DNA of 64,000 bases from an uncultured Algibacter sp. (GCA_947502405.1 CANMZT010000007.1:1-64000), one strand, 5' to 3'; numbered from the stretch's first letter, positions 1 to 8,900 are shown. Notes: generated by a model not told the origin, from the sequence alone. Made by a program: numbers and translations.

Positions 1-19
1 TAACCCGTTTTTGCGGGTG

Positions 20-49
20 CAAACATACTACCCTTTTTTAGTTCTACAA
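20..49 (-). promoter_or_regulatory. Promoter reading off the left edge
   Basis: On the minus strand a -33 TTG (47-49) is followed after exactly 19 bp by the -7 element TATGTTTG (20-27), which fits the Bacteroidota TTG/TAnnTTTG promoter. The bases after it read TTTGCACCCGC, the same initiation context as the tRNA-Lys promoter at 16500-16512. I infer that a stable-RNA or highly expressed gene starts just left of the window; the gene itself is not visible. Confidence 0.6.
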
Positions 50-360
50 TAACTTTTTTATTCTTTTTTTTATTCTTTTTTCTCCACCGCTTTAAGTGCC
101 TTGTTTACTGCTATTTATAAACCATGATTTTTTATATAATCTTACTACTAGTGTTACTGGATTATGGGAATACTGTCGTGGTGATTGTCAAGCTAAGGCG
201 CTAAGTCGCAAAGTGGATTGTGAACAATGGAGTGATTTTTCTGGTTTTAGGTAAAATCTATATTATATATGTACTGCCTATATAATTACTGTGTCTATTA
301 TATATATCCTAAAATTTGCTAATCATTATATGTGACTTAAAACTCTTATTCATTTTGCCT
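50..360. other. Gene-poor stretch, no gene supported
   Basis: About 310 bases of AT-rich DNA with no recognisable gene. A GTG-started reading of about 52 codons (96-254, plus strand) is open and Cys-rich but matches no family I know and has no promoter or ribosome-binding support. Runs of TATATA around 258-305 look like ordinary spacer. It may be decayed repeat or gene remnant. Confidence 0.4.
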
Positions 361-510
361 TGATGCAAAACGAATCAAAAAATCAAGCCCAAGCCGAGGA
401 ATTTTTAACCCCGATAAAAATCGGGATTAAAACCGATTTGAAAACTCCGCGTCGAACAAAGTTCTCCTGCTCTCGGAGCTTTTCAATTCTATTCTGCGCC
501 TTGGCTGTCA
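361..510. repeat. Degenerate palindromic repeat element
   Basis: This stretch is richer in GC than its surroundings and folds into nested stems. The outer arms are AGCCCAAG (386-393) and CTTGGCT (500-506). Two inner hairpins follow: CCCGAT/ATCGGG (410-415 with 420-425) and CTCCG/CGGAG (445-449 with 474-478). No credible coding frame crosses it. From memory, similar sequence is scattered in intergenic DNA of related flavobacteria, but I could not check this. It could be a non-autonomous element or a decayed structured RNA. Confidence 0.45.
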
Positions 511-696
511 ATTCTAATGAATTGATTTAGGACTTCACCTTCTTACTAAAGTTATTTTTGTTTCTTTTTGGTTATCATCTTTATATATGGCTCACTCGGC
601 TCTCATTGACTTATGCTTACAATCACGATTACTGTTGTTTATGTAATTGACTTTTGCAGATGGTACTGATAATGGAAATTGAAATGCCTTTTTCCG

Positions 697-812
697 TTTT
701 GCCTGCGTTAGGGATAGTAGTGGATAGCCCACAGCCTGATCCCGATAGCTATCGGGAGAGGTGCGAGGACTTGGAACGGATAGCCCGACCCCTTGTGGGT
801 AACGCCCAAAAA
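697..812 (+). ncRNA. Structured RNA-like element (copy A)
   Basis: The segment has closing arms GCGTTA (705-710) and TAACGC (800-805), flanked by TTTTG/CAAAA. It also has an apical perfect palindrome CCCGATAGCTATCGGG (741-756) and a small 3' hairpin ACCC-CTTGT-GGGT (788-800). The paired motif GGATAGCCC occurs twice (722-730 and 778-786). The last 30 or so bases recur almost unchanged on the minus strand at the right end of the window. The thrS promoter lies downstream of it, so it is not part of the thrS leader. A long interrupted hairpin with a bulge would suit a 6S-type RNA, but that is inference. A multicopy palindromic repeat is the main alternative. Confidence 0.5.
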
Positions 813-834
813 ATAAATTATACTTATATATATA

Positions 835-865
835 TTGTGTGGGTTTGTTTATACTATTATCTTTG
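835..865 (+). promoter_or_regulatory. thrS promoter
   Basis: A TTG at 835-837 is followed after 20 bp by TATCTTTG (858-865). Transcription would begin near 872, giving a leader of about 16 nt before the ATG at 888. This makes any upstream extension of thrS untranslatable from this promoter. Confidence 0.6.
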
Positions 866-887
866 CAGGCGAATTTTAATTAATTTT

Positions 888-2822
888 ATGATACATATTA
901 CTTTACCTGATGGTAGTGTGAAGACGTTTGATGAGGGCGTTACACCAATGGATGTTGCGAAAAGCATTAGTGAGGGGTTTGCTAGAAATGTGATTTCGGC
1001 GAGTTTTAATGGTACAACCGTAGAAACTGTGACACCATTAACCACTGATGGTTCGTTGGTTTTATATACGTGGCGCGATGATGCTGGAAAGACTGCTTTT
1101 TGGCACTCCTCTGCACACGTATTAGCTCAGGCTATTGAGGAATTGTATCCGGGTGCTAAACTTACTATAGGTCCTGCAATTGAAAATGGGTTTTATTATG
1201 ATGTAGATTTTGGTGAGCATAGTGTTTCTGAAAAGGATTTTAAGGCGATTGAAACCAAGATGTTGGAGATTGCACGAGGAAAGCATGATTTTAGTTTGAG
1301 AGCGGTTTCTAAGGCGGATGCTTTATCCTTATATAAGGATAATGAATTTAAAACGGAATTGATTGAAAATTTAGAGGATGGTACGATTACGTTTTGTGAC
1401 CATTCTAGTTTTACGGATTTATGCCGAGGCGGCCATATACCAAATACTGGTATTATAAAAGCTGTAAAAATATTGAGTGTTGCTGGTGCTTACTGGCGTG
1501 GTGATGAAACTAAACCTCAGTTGACTCGTGTTTACGGAATTTCGTTCCCAAAACAAAAGGAGCTTACTGAATATTTACAAATGCTTGAAGAGGCGAAAAA
1601 GCGTGACCACCGTAAACTTGGTAAGGAATTGGAGCTTTTTACGTTTTCTCAAAAAGTGGGTCAAGGTTTACCTCTATGGTTACCCAAAGGTGCTGCTTTA
1701 CGTGAGCGTTTAGAAAATTTCTTGAAAGCTGCACAAAAAAAAGCAGGTTATGAGATGGTGGTAACGCCACATATTGGACAAAAGGAACTTTATGTAACTT
1801 CTGGACATTATGCTAAGTATGGTGAAGATAGTTTTCAGCCGATTTTGACTCCTAAAGATGATGAAGAGTTTTTGTTGAAGCCTATGAATTGTCCGCACCA
1901 CTGTGAAATTTACAATAGTAGCCAATGGAGCTATAAAGACTTACCTAAACGTTATGCTGAATTTGGTACGGTTTATAGATATGAGCAGAGTGGTGAATTA
2001 CATGGTTTAACTCGTGTACGTGGTTTTACTCAAGATGATGCGCACTTATTTTGTATGCCTGAACAACTTGATAAAGAGTTTAAAGATGTAATTGATTTGG
2101 TACTTTATGTATTTGGTTCGTTAGGTTTTGAAAATTTTACGGCTCAGGTTTCTGTTAGAGATCCTGAAAACCCAGACAAATACATAGGTGATGTTGCTAA
2201 CTGGGAAAAAGCGGAGCAAGCGATTATAAATGCCGCAACAGATAAAGGTTTAGATTTTGTGATTGAAGAGGGCGAAGCTGCGTTTTACGGGCCTAAGTTA
2301 GATTTTATGGTAAAGGATGCTTTGGGAAGACGTTGGCAGCTTGGAACTATTCAAGTAGATTATAACTTACCAGAACGTTTTGATTTAACGTATAAAGGTA
2401 GTGATAATGAGTCTCACAGGCCTATTATGATACACCGTGCACCTTTTGGTAGTATGGAGCGGTTTGTAGCATTGTTGTTGGAACATACTGGTGGAAATTT
2501 CCCGCTTTGGTTGATGCCAACTCAAGCTATAATATTATCAATTAGCGAGAAATATGAAAAATACTCTGAAAAAGTTTTAAATTTGCTAGAAAATGACGAA
2601 ATTCGCGCCCTTGTAGATCACAGAAATGAGACTATAGGGAAGAAAATTCGGGAAGCCGAAATGCAAAAACACCCATATATGGTTATTATTGGTGAGCAAG
2701 AGGAACAAGAAGGCAAAATAACTGTGCGACAGCATGGAGGAAAAGATTTAGGCATGATTAGTGTAGATGCTTTCTCTGAAATAATAAAAGAAGATATTAA
2801 AAAAACGTTGAAATCGTTTTAA
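888..2822 (+). CDS. thrS: Threonine--tRNA ligase
   Basis: Charges tRNA-Thr with threonine in the cytoplasm. At 644 residues it has the normal length for the family. It has an N-terminal TGS domain (about residues 1-60), then the editing domain with HSSAH (73-77) and the CRGGH site. The class II catalytic core follows, with [17 protein letters not shown] and [13 protein letters not shown], and then an anticodon-binding C-terminus. The reading frame stays open upstream to 654, but the ATG at 888 begins MIHITLPDG, the usual family start. The extension would translate the RNA-like element, and the promoter lies at 835-865. It is the first gene of the conserved thrS-infC-rpmI-rplT cluster. Confidence 0.97.
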   Translation: MIHITLPDGSVKTFDEGVTPMDVAKSISEGFARNVISASFNGTTVETVTPLTTDGSLVLYTWRDDAGKTAFWHSSAHVLAQAIEELYPGAKLTIGPAIENGFYYDVDFGEHSVSEKDFKAIETKMLEIARGKHDFSLRAVSKADALSLYKDNEFKTELIENLEDGTITFCDHSSFTDLCRGGHIPNTGIIKAVKILSVAGAYWRGDETKPQLTRVYGISFPKQKELTEYLQMLEEAKKRDHRKLGKELELFTFSQKVGQGLPLWLPKGAALRERLENFLKAAQKKAGYEMVVTPHIGQKELYVTSGHYAKYGEDSFQPILTPKDDEEFLLKPMNCPHHCEIYNSSQWSYKDLPKRYAEFGTVYRYEQSGELHGLTRVRGFTQDDAHLFCMPEQLDKEFKDVIDLVLYVFGSLGFENFTAQVSVRDPENPDKYIGDVANWEKAEQAIINAATDKGLDFVIEEGEAAFYGPKLDFMVKDALGRRWQLGTIQVDYNLPERFDLTYKGSDNESHRPIMIHRAPFGSMERFVALLLEHTGGNFPLWLMPTQAIILSISEKYEKYSEKVLNLLENDEIRALVDHRNETIGKKIREAEMQKHPYMVIIGEQEEQEGKITVRQHGGKDLGMISVDAFSEIIKEDIKKTLKSF

Positions 2823-2855
2823 CAATAAATAAGTTTAATTTAAAACCATAACGCC

Positions 2856-3401
2856 ATAGCAATTAGAAGAAGACAGCAACCCAGAAGGGTTAAACAGGAG
2901 GATAAACATAAGATTAACTCTAAAATTACAGCACAAAAACTACGTTTAGTAGGAGATAATGTTGAAATTGGTATTTACACCAAAGGTGATGCTATGCGAA
3001 TAGCAAATGAGCAAGAGCTGGATTTAGTTGAAATTTCTCCAAATGCTGACCCACCTGTTTGTAAGGTTATGGATTATAAAAAGTTTCTTTACGAACAAAA
3101 GAAACGAGATAAAGCTTTAAAATCTAAAGCCACTAAAGTAGTTATTAAGGAAATTCGTTTTGGTCCTAATACAGATGACCACGATTACGAATTTAAAAAG
3201 AAACATGCTGAGAAGTTCTTAAAAGAAGGTGCAAAACTTAAAGCGTTTGTGTTTTTCAAAGGACGTTCTATCATATTTAAAGAAAAGGGACAGATTTTAT
3301 TATTACGTTTGGCCCAAGATTTAGAAGAGTTTGGTAAAGTTGAACAAATGCCAAGACTTGAAGGAAAAAGAATGACGATGTTTATTGCTCCAAAAAAGTA
3401 A
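2856..3401 (+). CDS. infC: Translation initiation factor IF-3 (AUA start)
   Basis: IF-3 binds the 30S subunit, keeps the subunits apart and checks start-codon choice. The usual Bacteroidota N-terminus (M-A-I-R-R-R) is encoded in frame as ATA GCA ATT AGA AGA AGA from 2856. An in-frame TAA at 2841 excludes any ATG, GTG or TTG further upstream. The first in-frame ATG (2994) would remove about 46 conserved residues, including the [11 protein letters not shown] segment. I therefore choose ATA at 2856 (181 aa); ATT at 2862 is the alternative. E. coli infC starts with AUU, and IF-3 represses its own synthesis through that codon, so the same self-control is likely here. It sits 33 bp after thrS. Confidence 0.92.
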   Translation: MAIRRRQQPRRVKQEDKHKINSKITAQKLRLVGDNVEIGIYTKGDAMRIANEQELDLVEISPNADPPVCKVMDYKKFLYEQKKRDKALKSKATKVVIKEIRFGPNTDDHDYEFKKKHAEKFLKEGAKLKAFVFFKGRSIIFKEKGQILLLRLAQDLEEFGKVEQMPRLEGKRMTMFIAPKK

Positions 3402-3452
3402 TAACATAAATAAAGATAATTAAGCGCAATAATTAAAAACTAGGAGAAGAAA

Positions 3453-3650
3453 ATGCCTAAAATGAAAACAAAATCTAGTGCCAAAAAACGTTTTAAGTTA
3501 ACAGGTACTGGTAAGATTAAAAGAAAGCACGCTTTTAAGAGTCACATCTTAACAAAGAAGTCTAAAAAGCGTAAGCTTGCGTTAACCCATGACACATTAG
3601 TGCATAAGGCTGACGAAGATAATATTAAAACGATGTTACGTTTAAAGTAA
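3453..3650 (+). CDS. rpmI: 50S ribosomal protein L35
   Basis: A small basic protein of the large ribosomal subunit, 65 residues, the full family length. It begins [20 protein letters not shown] and carries the Lys/Arg-rich body typical of L35. A purine-rich AGGAGA lies just before the ATG, one of the few Shine-Dalgarno-like sites in the window. It lies between infC and rplT, the order found in most bacteria, and is presumably made from the same transcript. Confidence 0.97.
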   Translation: MPKMKTKSSAKKRFKLTGTGKIKRKHAFKSHILTKKSKKRKLALTHDTLVHKADEDNIKTMLRLK

Positions 3651-3788
3651 CACTGTTTTAATTGGTTAAAACAAATTTATAAACCCTGGAGTTAGGCTCG
3701 TTTGATTTTAGATTAACGATTTTTTGATTTAAGAACAAATACTAAAGTGTCGATTATCGGTCGCCTACTACAAAAAACAATTAAAATT

Positions 3789-4133
3789 ATGCCAAGATCA
3801 GTAAATTCTGTAGCAAAAAGAGCCCGAAGAAAAAAGGTGCTTAAACAAGCAAAAGGTTACTTTGGAAGACGTAAAAACGTTTGGACAGTAGCAAAAAATG
3901 CGGTTGATAGAGCGATGCAATATTCGTACAGAGACCGTAGAAACAAAAAGAGAACATTCCGCGCTTTATGGATAACGCGTATTAATGCAGGAGCCAGAGA
4001 ACATGGATTGTCTTATTCTCAATTTATGGGGAAACTTAAAGCTAATGATATCGAATTGAACCGTAAAGTTCTTGCAGATTTAGCAATGAATAACCCTGAA
4101 GCTTTTAAAGCTGTTGTAGATAAAGTAAAATAA
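3789..4133 (+). CDS. rplT: 50S ribosomal protein L20
   Basis: Binds 23S rRNA early in assembly of the large subunit. The protein is 114 residues and begins [20 protein letters not shown], the standard L20 start. A GTG-started reading from 3747 adds 14 residues with no family counterpart, so the ATG at 3789 is preferred. The 138 bp between rpmI and rplT is long for this cluster and contains short complementary stretches (TAGGC near 3693 and GCCTA near 3763). In other phyla L20 represses its own operon through an RNA structure; whether this spacer does so is not shown. A strong terminator follows. Confidence 0.97.
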   Translation: MPRSVNSVAKRARRKKVLKQAKGYFGRRKNVWTVAKNAVDRAMQYSYRDRRNKKRTFRALWITRINAGAREHGLSYSQFMGKLKANDIELNRKVLADLAMNNPEAFKAVVDKVK

Positions 4134-4171
4134 GGCGCTTAGCCTATTGTAAAACATATTATTCGCTTAAT

Positions 4172-4206
4172 AAAAAAATCCGATTCGAAAGAGTCGGATT
4201 TTTTAT
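4172..4206 (+). terminator. Terminator after rplT
   Basis: The stem AAAATCCGA/TCGGATTTT closes a loop around TTCGAAAGAG and is followed by a T-run. It ends the thrS-infC-rpmI-rplT transcript. Confidence 0.85.
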
Positions 4207-4234
4207 TATTACAAAGTCTATTTAAAATACTTTT

Positions 4235-5065
4235 ATGAATTTATCCCATATTAAATTGATTGCTACCGATATGGATGGCACCTTATTAAACAAAAATCAT
4301 GAGGTTAGTAAACTATTTTTTAAGTTATTTGAACAACTTAAAGAGCACAATGTTTTGTTTGTGGCTGCAAGTGGACGACCACTTTACGGTATAGTTGAAA
4401 AATTAAACTCTATAAAAAATGATATTTTTATTGTTGCAGAAAACGGAGGACTTATCATGCGAGGTGATGAATTAATATTATCTACACCTTTTAAAAAAGA
4501 CAGTTTATTTAATATTGAAACTTTAATTAAACTAAATAGAGATATTTTCCCTGTTTACTGCACAAAAACAAAAGCATATTCATACAGAATATCTGAATCT
4601 AGTTCCCCTGTTGAATCTCTAGCGGAGTACTATCCTAATATTAAATTTATTGAAAACCTTAGTGATGTTAATGAAGAAATAATAAAAATTGCTTTATATA
4701 ATGCTGAGGATTCAGAGACTTATATATACCCTTATTTTAAACATTTAGAGGCAGAATATAAAGTTATAGTATCTGGAAAACAATGGTTAGACATCTCTAA
4801 CAACTCAGCAAACAAAGGAAACGCTATACAATTACTCCAAAAAAAATTCAATATATCACCTGATGAAACCTTGGTGTTTGGAGATTATAATAATGATATA
4901 GATATGTTAAAACAAGCAACTTATAGTTTTGCTATGGAAAATGCTCATCCAGATGTTATTGAAATTGCCAATTTTAAAACAAAGAGTAATAACAATTTAG
5001 GAGTAGAATTGATTTTAGAAAAATTGGTAGCTGACAAACTAAGAACCAAAAGCAGTAATAACTAA
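4235..5065 (+). CDS. Cof-type HAD-IIB phosphatase
   Basis: A cytoplasmic haloacid dehalogenase-type hydrolase, probably a sugar-phosphate or flavin-mononucleotide phosphatase; the substrate cannot be told from sequence. The nucleophile motif DMDGTLLNKNHEV lies near residues 12-24, a motif II SGR follows around residue 46, and FGDYNNDIDM near residue 210 is motif IV binding Mg2+. The 276 residues fit the C2-capped Cof family. Its last 27 bases overlap the end of the convergent yjbQ-like gene. Confidence 0.9.
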   Translation: MNLSHIKLIATDMDGTLLNKNHEVSKLFFKLFEQLKEHNVLFVAASGRPLYGIVEKLNSIKNDIFIVAENGGLIMRGDELILSTPFKKDSLFNIETLIKLNRDIFPVYCTKTKAYSYRISESSSPVESLAEYYPNIKFIENLSDVNEEIIKIALYNAEDSETYIYPYFKHLEAEYKVIVSGKQWLDISNNSANKGNAIQLLQKKFNISPDETLVFGDYNNDIDMLKQATYSFAMENAHPDVIEIANFKTKSNNNLGVELILEKLVADKLRTKSSNN

Positions 5066-5461
5066 TTTTCTGGCCCCTCCATAATCTCTATGCTCACATA
5101 AATAAATCCCTTGCCAAATCCCTAAATTTAACTTTCCATTAGTAATGGGTATTTGAACAGAAGTTCCTAATATGGATGCTTTAATATGAGCTGGCATATC
5201 GTCAGATCCCTCATAAGTGTGTTGATAATAAGGTGCGTTTTCAGGAACCATTTTATTGAAGTGGCTTTCAAAATCAGTACGCACCGTAAAATCGGCATTC
5301 TCATTAATTGTTAAACTTGCTGAAGTATGTTTTATAAAGGCTTGCAAGTGGCCAATTTGAATTTCCCTTAATTCAGGAATTGCATTTAAAACTTCATTTG
5401 TAATTAAATGAAACCCCCTTGGGTAGGGCTTTAATTTAATTTCTCTTTGAAAGTACTTCAT
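5039..5461 (-). CDS. YjbQ/UPF0047 family protein
   Basis: About 140 residues of the YjbQ family, whose members form trimers with conserved His and Asp residues near a metal site. Some are reported to have weak thiamine-phosphate synthase activity. The family features HTSASLTINENAD and LGIWQGIYLCEHRD are present. The ATG at 5461 is chosen because the longer reading needs a TTG right at the preceding stop codon. It begins 15 bp after the EF-hand gene, so the two are probably co-transcribed. The true cellular role is not settled for this family. Confidence 0.88.
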   Translation of the reverse strand: MKYFQREIKLKPYPRGFHLITNEVLNAIPELREIQIGHLQAFIKHTSASLTINENADFTVRTDFESHFNKMVPENAPYYQHTYEGSDDMPAHIKASILGTSVQIPITNGKLNLGIWQGIYLCEHRDYGGARKLVITAFGS

Positions 5462-5473
5462 AATAAAGTTCAA

Positions 5474-5752
5474 TTATTCAATGTCTCTGGCCATTTCTTT
5501 TAAAGCCACTTTAAACTCTTTCCAATCTATCTTACCATCTCCGTCTTTGTCGTATCCATCAATGAGTTTTGAACCAACCAAGCCTCGCATAAATCCGTTG
5601 ATTTCAGCTTCTTTTAAAAGTTTGACCACTTCTTTTTTTGAAAGTTTACCATCTCCATTTTTGTCAAAAAAATTAAATGCATCTTGTGGAGAATCGAAAT
5701 GTTTGGTGAGTACAATTTGAATTTTCTTGATTATTGTTTTTTTAGAAGCCAT
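5474..5752 (-). CDS. Small two-EF-hand protein
   Basis: A 92-residue protein with two canonical 12-residue calcium loops, DKNGDGKLSKKE (about 30-41) and DKDGDGKIDWKE (about 68-79). Each has acidic residues at positions 1, 3 and 5 and Glu at 12. There is no signal peptide, so it should act in the cytoplasm as a Ca2+ sensor or buffer; its target is unknown. It is the first gene of a short unit with the yjbQ-like gene. Cytoplasmic calmodulin-like proteins of this size are not common in bacteria. Confidence 0.85.
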   Translation of the reverse strand: MASKKTIIKKIQIVLTKHFDSPQDAFNFFDKNGDGKLSKKEVVKLLKEAEINGFMRGLVGSKLIDGYDKDGDGKIDWKEFKVALKEMARDIE

Positions 5753-5834
5753 GATATAAAGGTTTAGATATTTATAAAGTTAAAAAAATATTGAGTATCA
5801 ATTAAATACTGCTTAAAACACACTTCGTATAATA

Positions 5835-7091
5835 TCAGGTTTTTTGTTTCTTTTTACGCGCAGCAGGAAATAAAACATTATTCAATATTAATCTATAACC
5901 TGGAGATGTTGGATGTAAATCTAACTCGGTTTTAGCATCCCCTACTCTATGTTGATAATCTTCTGGGTCATGACCTCCGTAAAACGTAAAAAAGCCTTTA
6001 CCTTTTATTCCATGAATGTATTTGGCTTCTCCATTTACTTTAGTCTCACCCAATACCAAAACATTTGATTTAATTTCGTCTCGAGTAAATGATGTGGTTT
6101 GCCCCATAAAACCTTTAACTAAAGCTGTATGGTTTTGGCAAAGCATTGTAGGTATTGGGTCCCATTTTGCAGAAAACTCCATTAAAGAAAAATAATCTGA
6201 TGTTTTTGGAATCATCCGTTTTCTGGTCATATCTATTGAAGAAAACTCATAAATTTTTGGACTCCTTTCTAAAATATAGTCTTTAAACGCAAAAGTTTTG
6301 CCATAATCAATTTTATTTTGATATCCTGGGGTACTTCCATCTCCGTCAAACATGGGTTCACAAATATCAATACCTTCAGCAGATAATGCTATATCAAAAC
6401 TATCTGTAGCACTACACATGGCAAACATAAAACCACCTCCTATAACATAATCTCTAATTTTTAAAGCAACTGCTAATTTTTCTTCTGAAACTTTGTTGTA
6501 TCCTAAATCTTCTGCTAGCTTTTCTGCTTCTTTTTTCTCTTGAATATACCATGAAGCAGCTCTGTATTGTGCATAAAATTTACCGTATTGCCCTGTAAAA
6601 TCTTCATGATGTAAGTGCAACCAATCAAAAACTAGTAAACCATCATTTAAAACTTCTTCATCATAAACAGTTTCATAAGGTATTTCAGCATATTGCAAAA
6701 CCATAGTAACCGCATCATCCCATGGCTGTTTACCATTGGGTGTATATACAGCTATTTTGGGAGCCTTTTCTAACACTACTGCCTCCATATTCTGACTAGG
6801 ACTTGCTATATCTTCTAGAATACTTTCTGCTTTGGTATTTGAAATAATTTCAAAGGAAACGCCTCTAATCTGACACTCTCTTTGAATTTCCTCTGTATCT
6901 GGTAATAAAAAAGAACCGCCTTTATAATTTAACAACCACTTTACCTTTAACTCTTTATTGAGTGTCCAATAAGTTATTCCGTAGGCTTTTAAATGATTTT
7001 TTTGGCTTTCTACATCCATAGGAATCAGGATGTAAGAAGCAAACATAGGCGTGTAAAACAACAGAAGTATTATGAATAGGGCTTTCTTCAT
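5835..7091 (-). CDS. Exported 'asparagine synthetase B'-named protein
   Basis: About 418 residues with an N-terminal signal peptide (MKKALFIILLLFYTPMFAS). It belongs to a Bacteroidota family often labelled asparagine synthetase B in databases. I see neither the N-terminal catalytic Cys of glutamine amidotransferases nor the SGGxDS ATP loop of AsnB, and a signal peptide does not suit that enzyme. The middle (IAVYTPNGKQPWDDAV, then GGGFMFAMCSATDSFD) looks like a class I amidotransferase or ThuA-type fold. The ATG at 7091 is chosen over an upstream TTG because it begins the signal peptide. Function unknown. Confidence 0.7.
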   Translation of the reverse strand: MKKALFIILLLFYTPMFASYILIPMDVESQKNHLKAYGITYWTLNKELKVKWLLNYKGGSFLLPDTEEIQRECQIRGVSFEIISNTKAESILEDIASPSQNMEAVVLEKAPKIAVYTPNGKQPWDDAVTMVLQYAEIPYETVYDEEVLNDGLLVFDWLHLHHEDFTGQYGKFYAQYRAASWYIQEKKEAEKLAEDLGYNKVSEEKLAVALKIRDYVIGGGFMFAMCSATDSFDIALSAEGIDICEPMFDGDGSTPGYQNKIDYGKTFAFKDYILERSPKIYEFSSIDMTRKRMIPKTSDYFSLMEFSAKWDPIPTMLCQNHTALVKGFMGQTTSFTRDEIKSNVLVLGETKVNGEAKYIHGIKGKGFFTFYGGHDPEDYQHRVGDAKTELDLHPTSPGYRLILNNVLFPAARKKKQKT

Positions 7092-7159
7092 AGGTTGAAA
7101 GATACTCAAAAAATATACCTGAAAGAAAATTTTATAAAAATATTAGGTTTATAATAGTC

Positions 7160-8698
7160 CTAGAATGGCACCTCATCATCATCCTCGTTGAATGAACTAC
7201 CAAAAGCTTGATCTGGACTTGCCTTAAAATTATCTGTTTTAAAAGTATCATCATTGGCCGCAGCATTCATTTTAGAATGAAACTCAAATGGCGAATCAAA
7301 ATCATCAAGATTATCGAACTTACCTAAATGACCGATAAACTTTAATCGTATGTTTTCCAAACCTCCATTACGGTGTTTAGCAACAATAAATTCTGCTTGA
7401 CCTTCTGTTGGCGAACGTTCTTCATCATCCCATTCGTCTATTTTATAATATTCTGGTCTGTAGATGAAACTTACTATATCTGCATCTTGCTCAATAGCAC
7501 CAGACTCACGTAAATCGGATAACAATGGGCGTTTACTTCCTCCACGAGTTTCAACAGCACGCGATAATTGTGATAATGCAATAACAGGAACGTTTAACTC
7601 TTTTGCTAATGCCTTTAAGTTTCTAGAAATCATTGAAATTTCTTGCTCACGATTACCACCATGGCTACTACCACCAGTCATTAATTGTAAATAATCAATC
7701 ATGATAAGTTTAATACCGTGTTGTGAGGATAAACGACGTGCCTTCGCTCTTAAATCAAATATTGAAAGTGATGGTGTATCATCAATAAATAAAGGTGCTT
7801 TTTCTAAGCCCTTAACTTTTACATTAAGTTGTTCCCACTCATGTTTTTCAAGCTTACCAGTTCTTAATTTTTCAGAAGATAAGCCTGTTTCACTAGAAAT
7901 TAAACGCGTTATTAATTGTACTGAAGCCATCTCTAAAGAGAAAAAAGCTACAGGTATATTTTGGTCTACAGCAATATTTCTAGCCATAGATAAGGTTAAA
8001 GCGGTTTTACCCATACCAGGACGAGCAGCAACAATAATTAAATCTGAAGGTTGCCAACCAGATGTTAATTTATCTAGCTTATTAAATCCTGTTGGAATAC
8101 CACTAAGTCCTTCTTTATTGGAAATCTCTTCAATTTTCTTTTTAGCTTGAATTACTAAGTCTTGAGCAGTTTCACTAGATTTTTTAATATTTCCTTGTGT
8201 TACCTCATATAATTTTGCTTCAGCTTTATCAAGTAAGTCAAATACATCTTTAGTTTCATCATAAGAGTCTTCAATAATTTCACTTGAAATTTTAATTAAA
8301 CTTCTCTGAATAAATTTCTGTAAAATAATGCGTGCATGAAATTCTATATGTGCCGAAGATGACACTTTTTGAGTTAATGATATTAAATAAAAGTCGCCAC
8401 CAGACAGTTCAAGCTTTGAATTTTTCTTTAGCTGAGATGAAACCGTTAATAAATCAACTGGCTCGCTATTTTCAAACAACTGAAAAATAGCTTCAAAAAT
8501 ATGTTGATGGGATTCTTTGTAAAAGGCCTCAGGACTTAGAATATCTATTACTTCATCAACCCCTTTTTTATCAATCATCATAGCACCAAGCACAACCTCT
8601 TCTAAATCAATAGCTTGTGGGGGTATTTTTCCTTTTTCAAGGTTGATAATTGTACTTTTATCAACTTTATAGCCTTGTACTTGGTTAGGTTGTTTCAC
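7160..8698 (-). CDS. dnaB: Replicative DNA helicase
   Basis: The hexameric 5'-3' helicase that unwinds DNA at the replication fork. At 512 residues it has the N-terminal DnaB domain (QAIDLEEVVLGAMMIDKKG, about 23-41) and a RecA-like motor. The motor has Walker A ARPGMGKTAL near 227, the Walker B segment LIMIDYLQLM near 330 and the LSDLRESGAIEQDAD segment near 393. There is no intein. The C-terminal tail ends in an acidic EDDDEVPF-like segment. It is transcribed alone; a weak TAnnTTTG element lies upstream at 8794-8801 on the minus strand. Confidence 0.96.
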   Translation of the reverse strand: MKQPNQVQGYKVDKSTIINLEKGKIPPQAIDLEEVVLGAMMIDKKGVDEVIDILSPEAFYKESHQHIFEAIFQLFENSEPVDLLTVSSQLKKNSKLELSGGDFYLISLTQKVSSSAHIEFHARIILQKFIQRSLIKISSEIIEDSYDETKDVFDLLDKAEAKLYEVTQGNIKKSSETAQDLVIQAKKKIEEISNKEGLSGIPTGFNKLDKLTSGWQPSDLIIVAARPGMGKTALTLSMARNIAVDQNIPVAFFSLEMASVQLITRLISSETGLSSEKLRTGKLEKHEWEQLNVKVKGLEKAPLFIDDTPSLSIFDLRAKARRLSSQHGIKLIMIDYLQLMTGGSSHGGNREQEISMISRNLKALAKELNVPVIALSQLSRAVETRGGSKRPLLSDLRESGAIEQDADIVSFIYRPEYYKIDEWDDEERSPTEGQAEFIVAKHRNGGLENIRLKFIGHLGKFDNLDDFDSPFEFHSKMNAAANDDTFKTDNFKASPDQAFGSSFNEDDDEVPF

Positions 8699-8900
8699 GT
8701 GTGTTTTCTATTGTCTTTTAATGGTCACCTGTAGCTTCCATTTATTAATAATACTTAAAAATTAGCTAATAAGTTATGGAAGATTCATAACTACAAAAGT
8801 AATTAAAAAGAGGGTTTGTTATAGATTTTGTTTAAGTTCTATATCAACTAGTCGTTAACAATTGAACTGTTGATAAGTTTATAATATTGTCAATAAGCAT

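Noticed and set aside
96-254. Open reading of about 52 codons, Cys-rich, GTG start
   Set aside because: No recognisable homology, no promoter or ribosome-binding support, and it lies in repeat-like DNA; not strong enough to call a gene.
654-887. Upstream extension of thrS by 78 residues
   Set aside because: It runs through the RNA-like element and over the thrS promoter (835-865), has no family counterpart, and the ATG at 888 gives the standard N-terminus.
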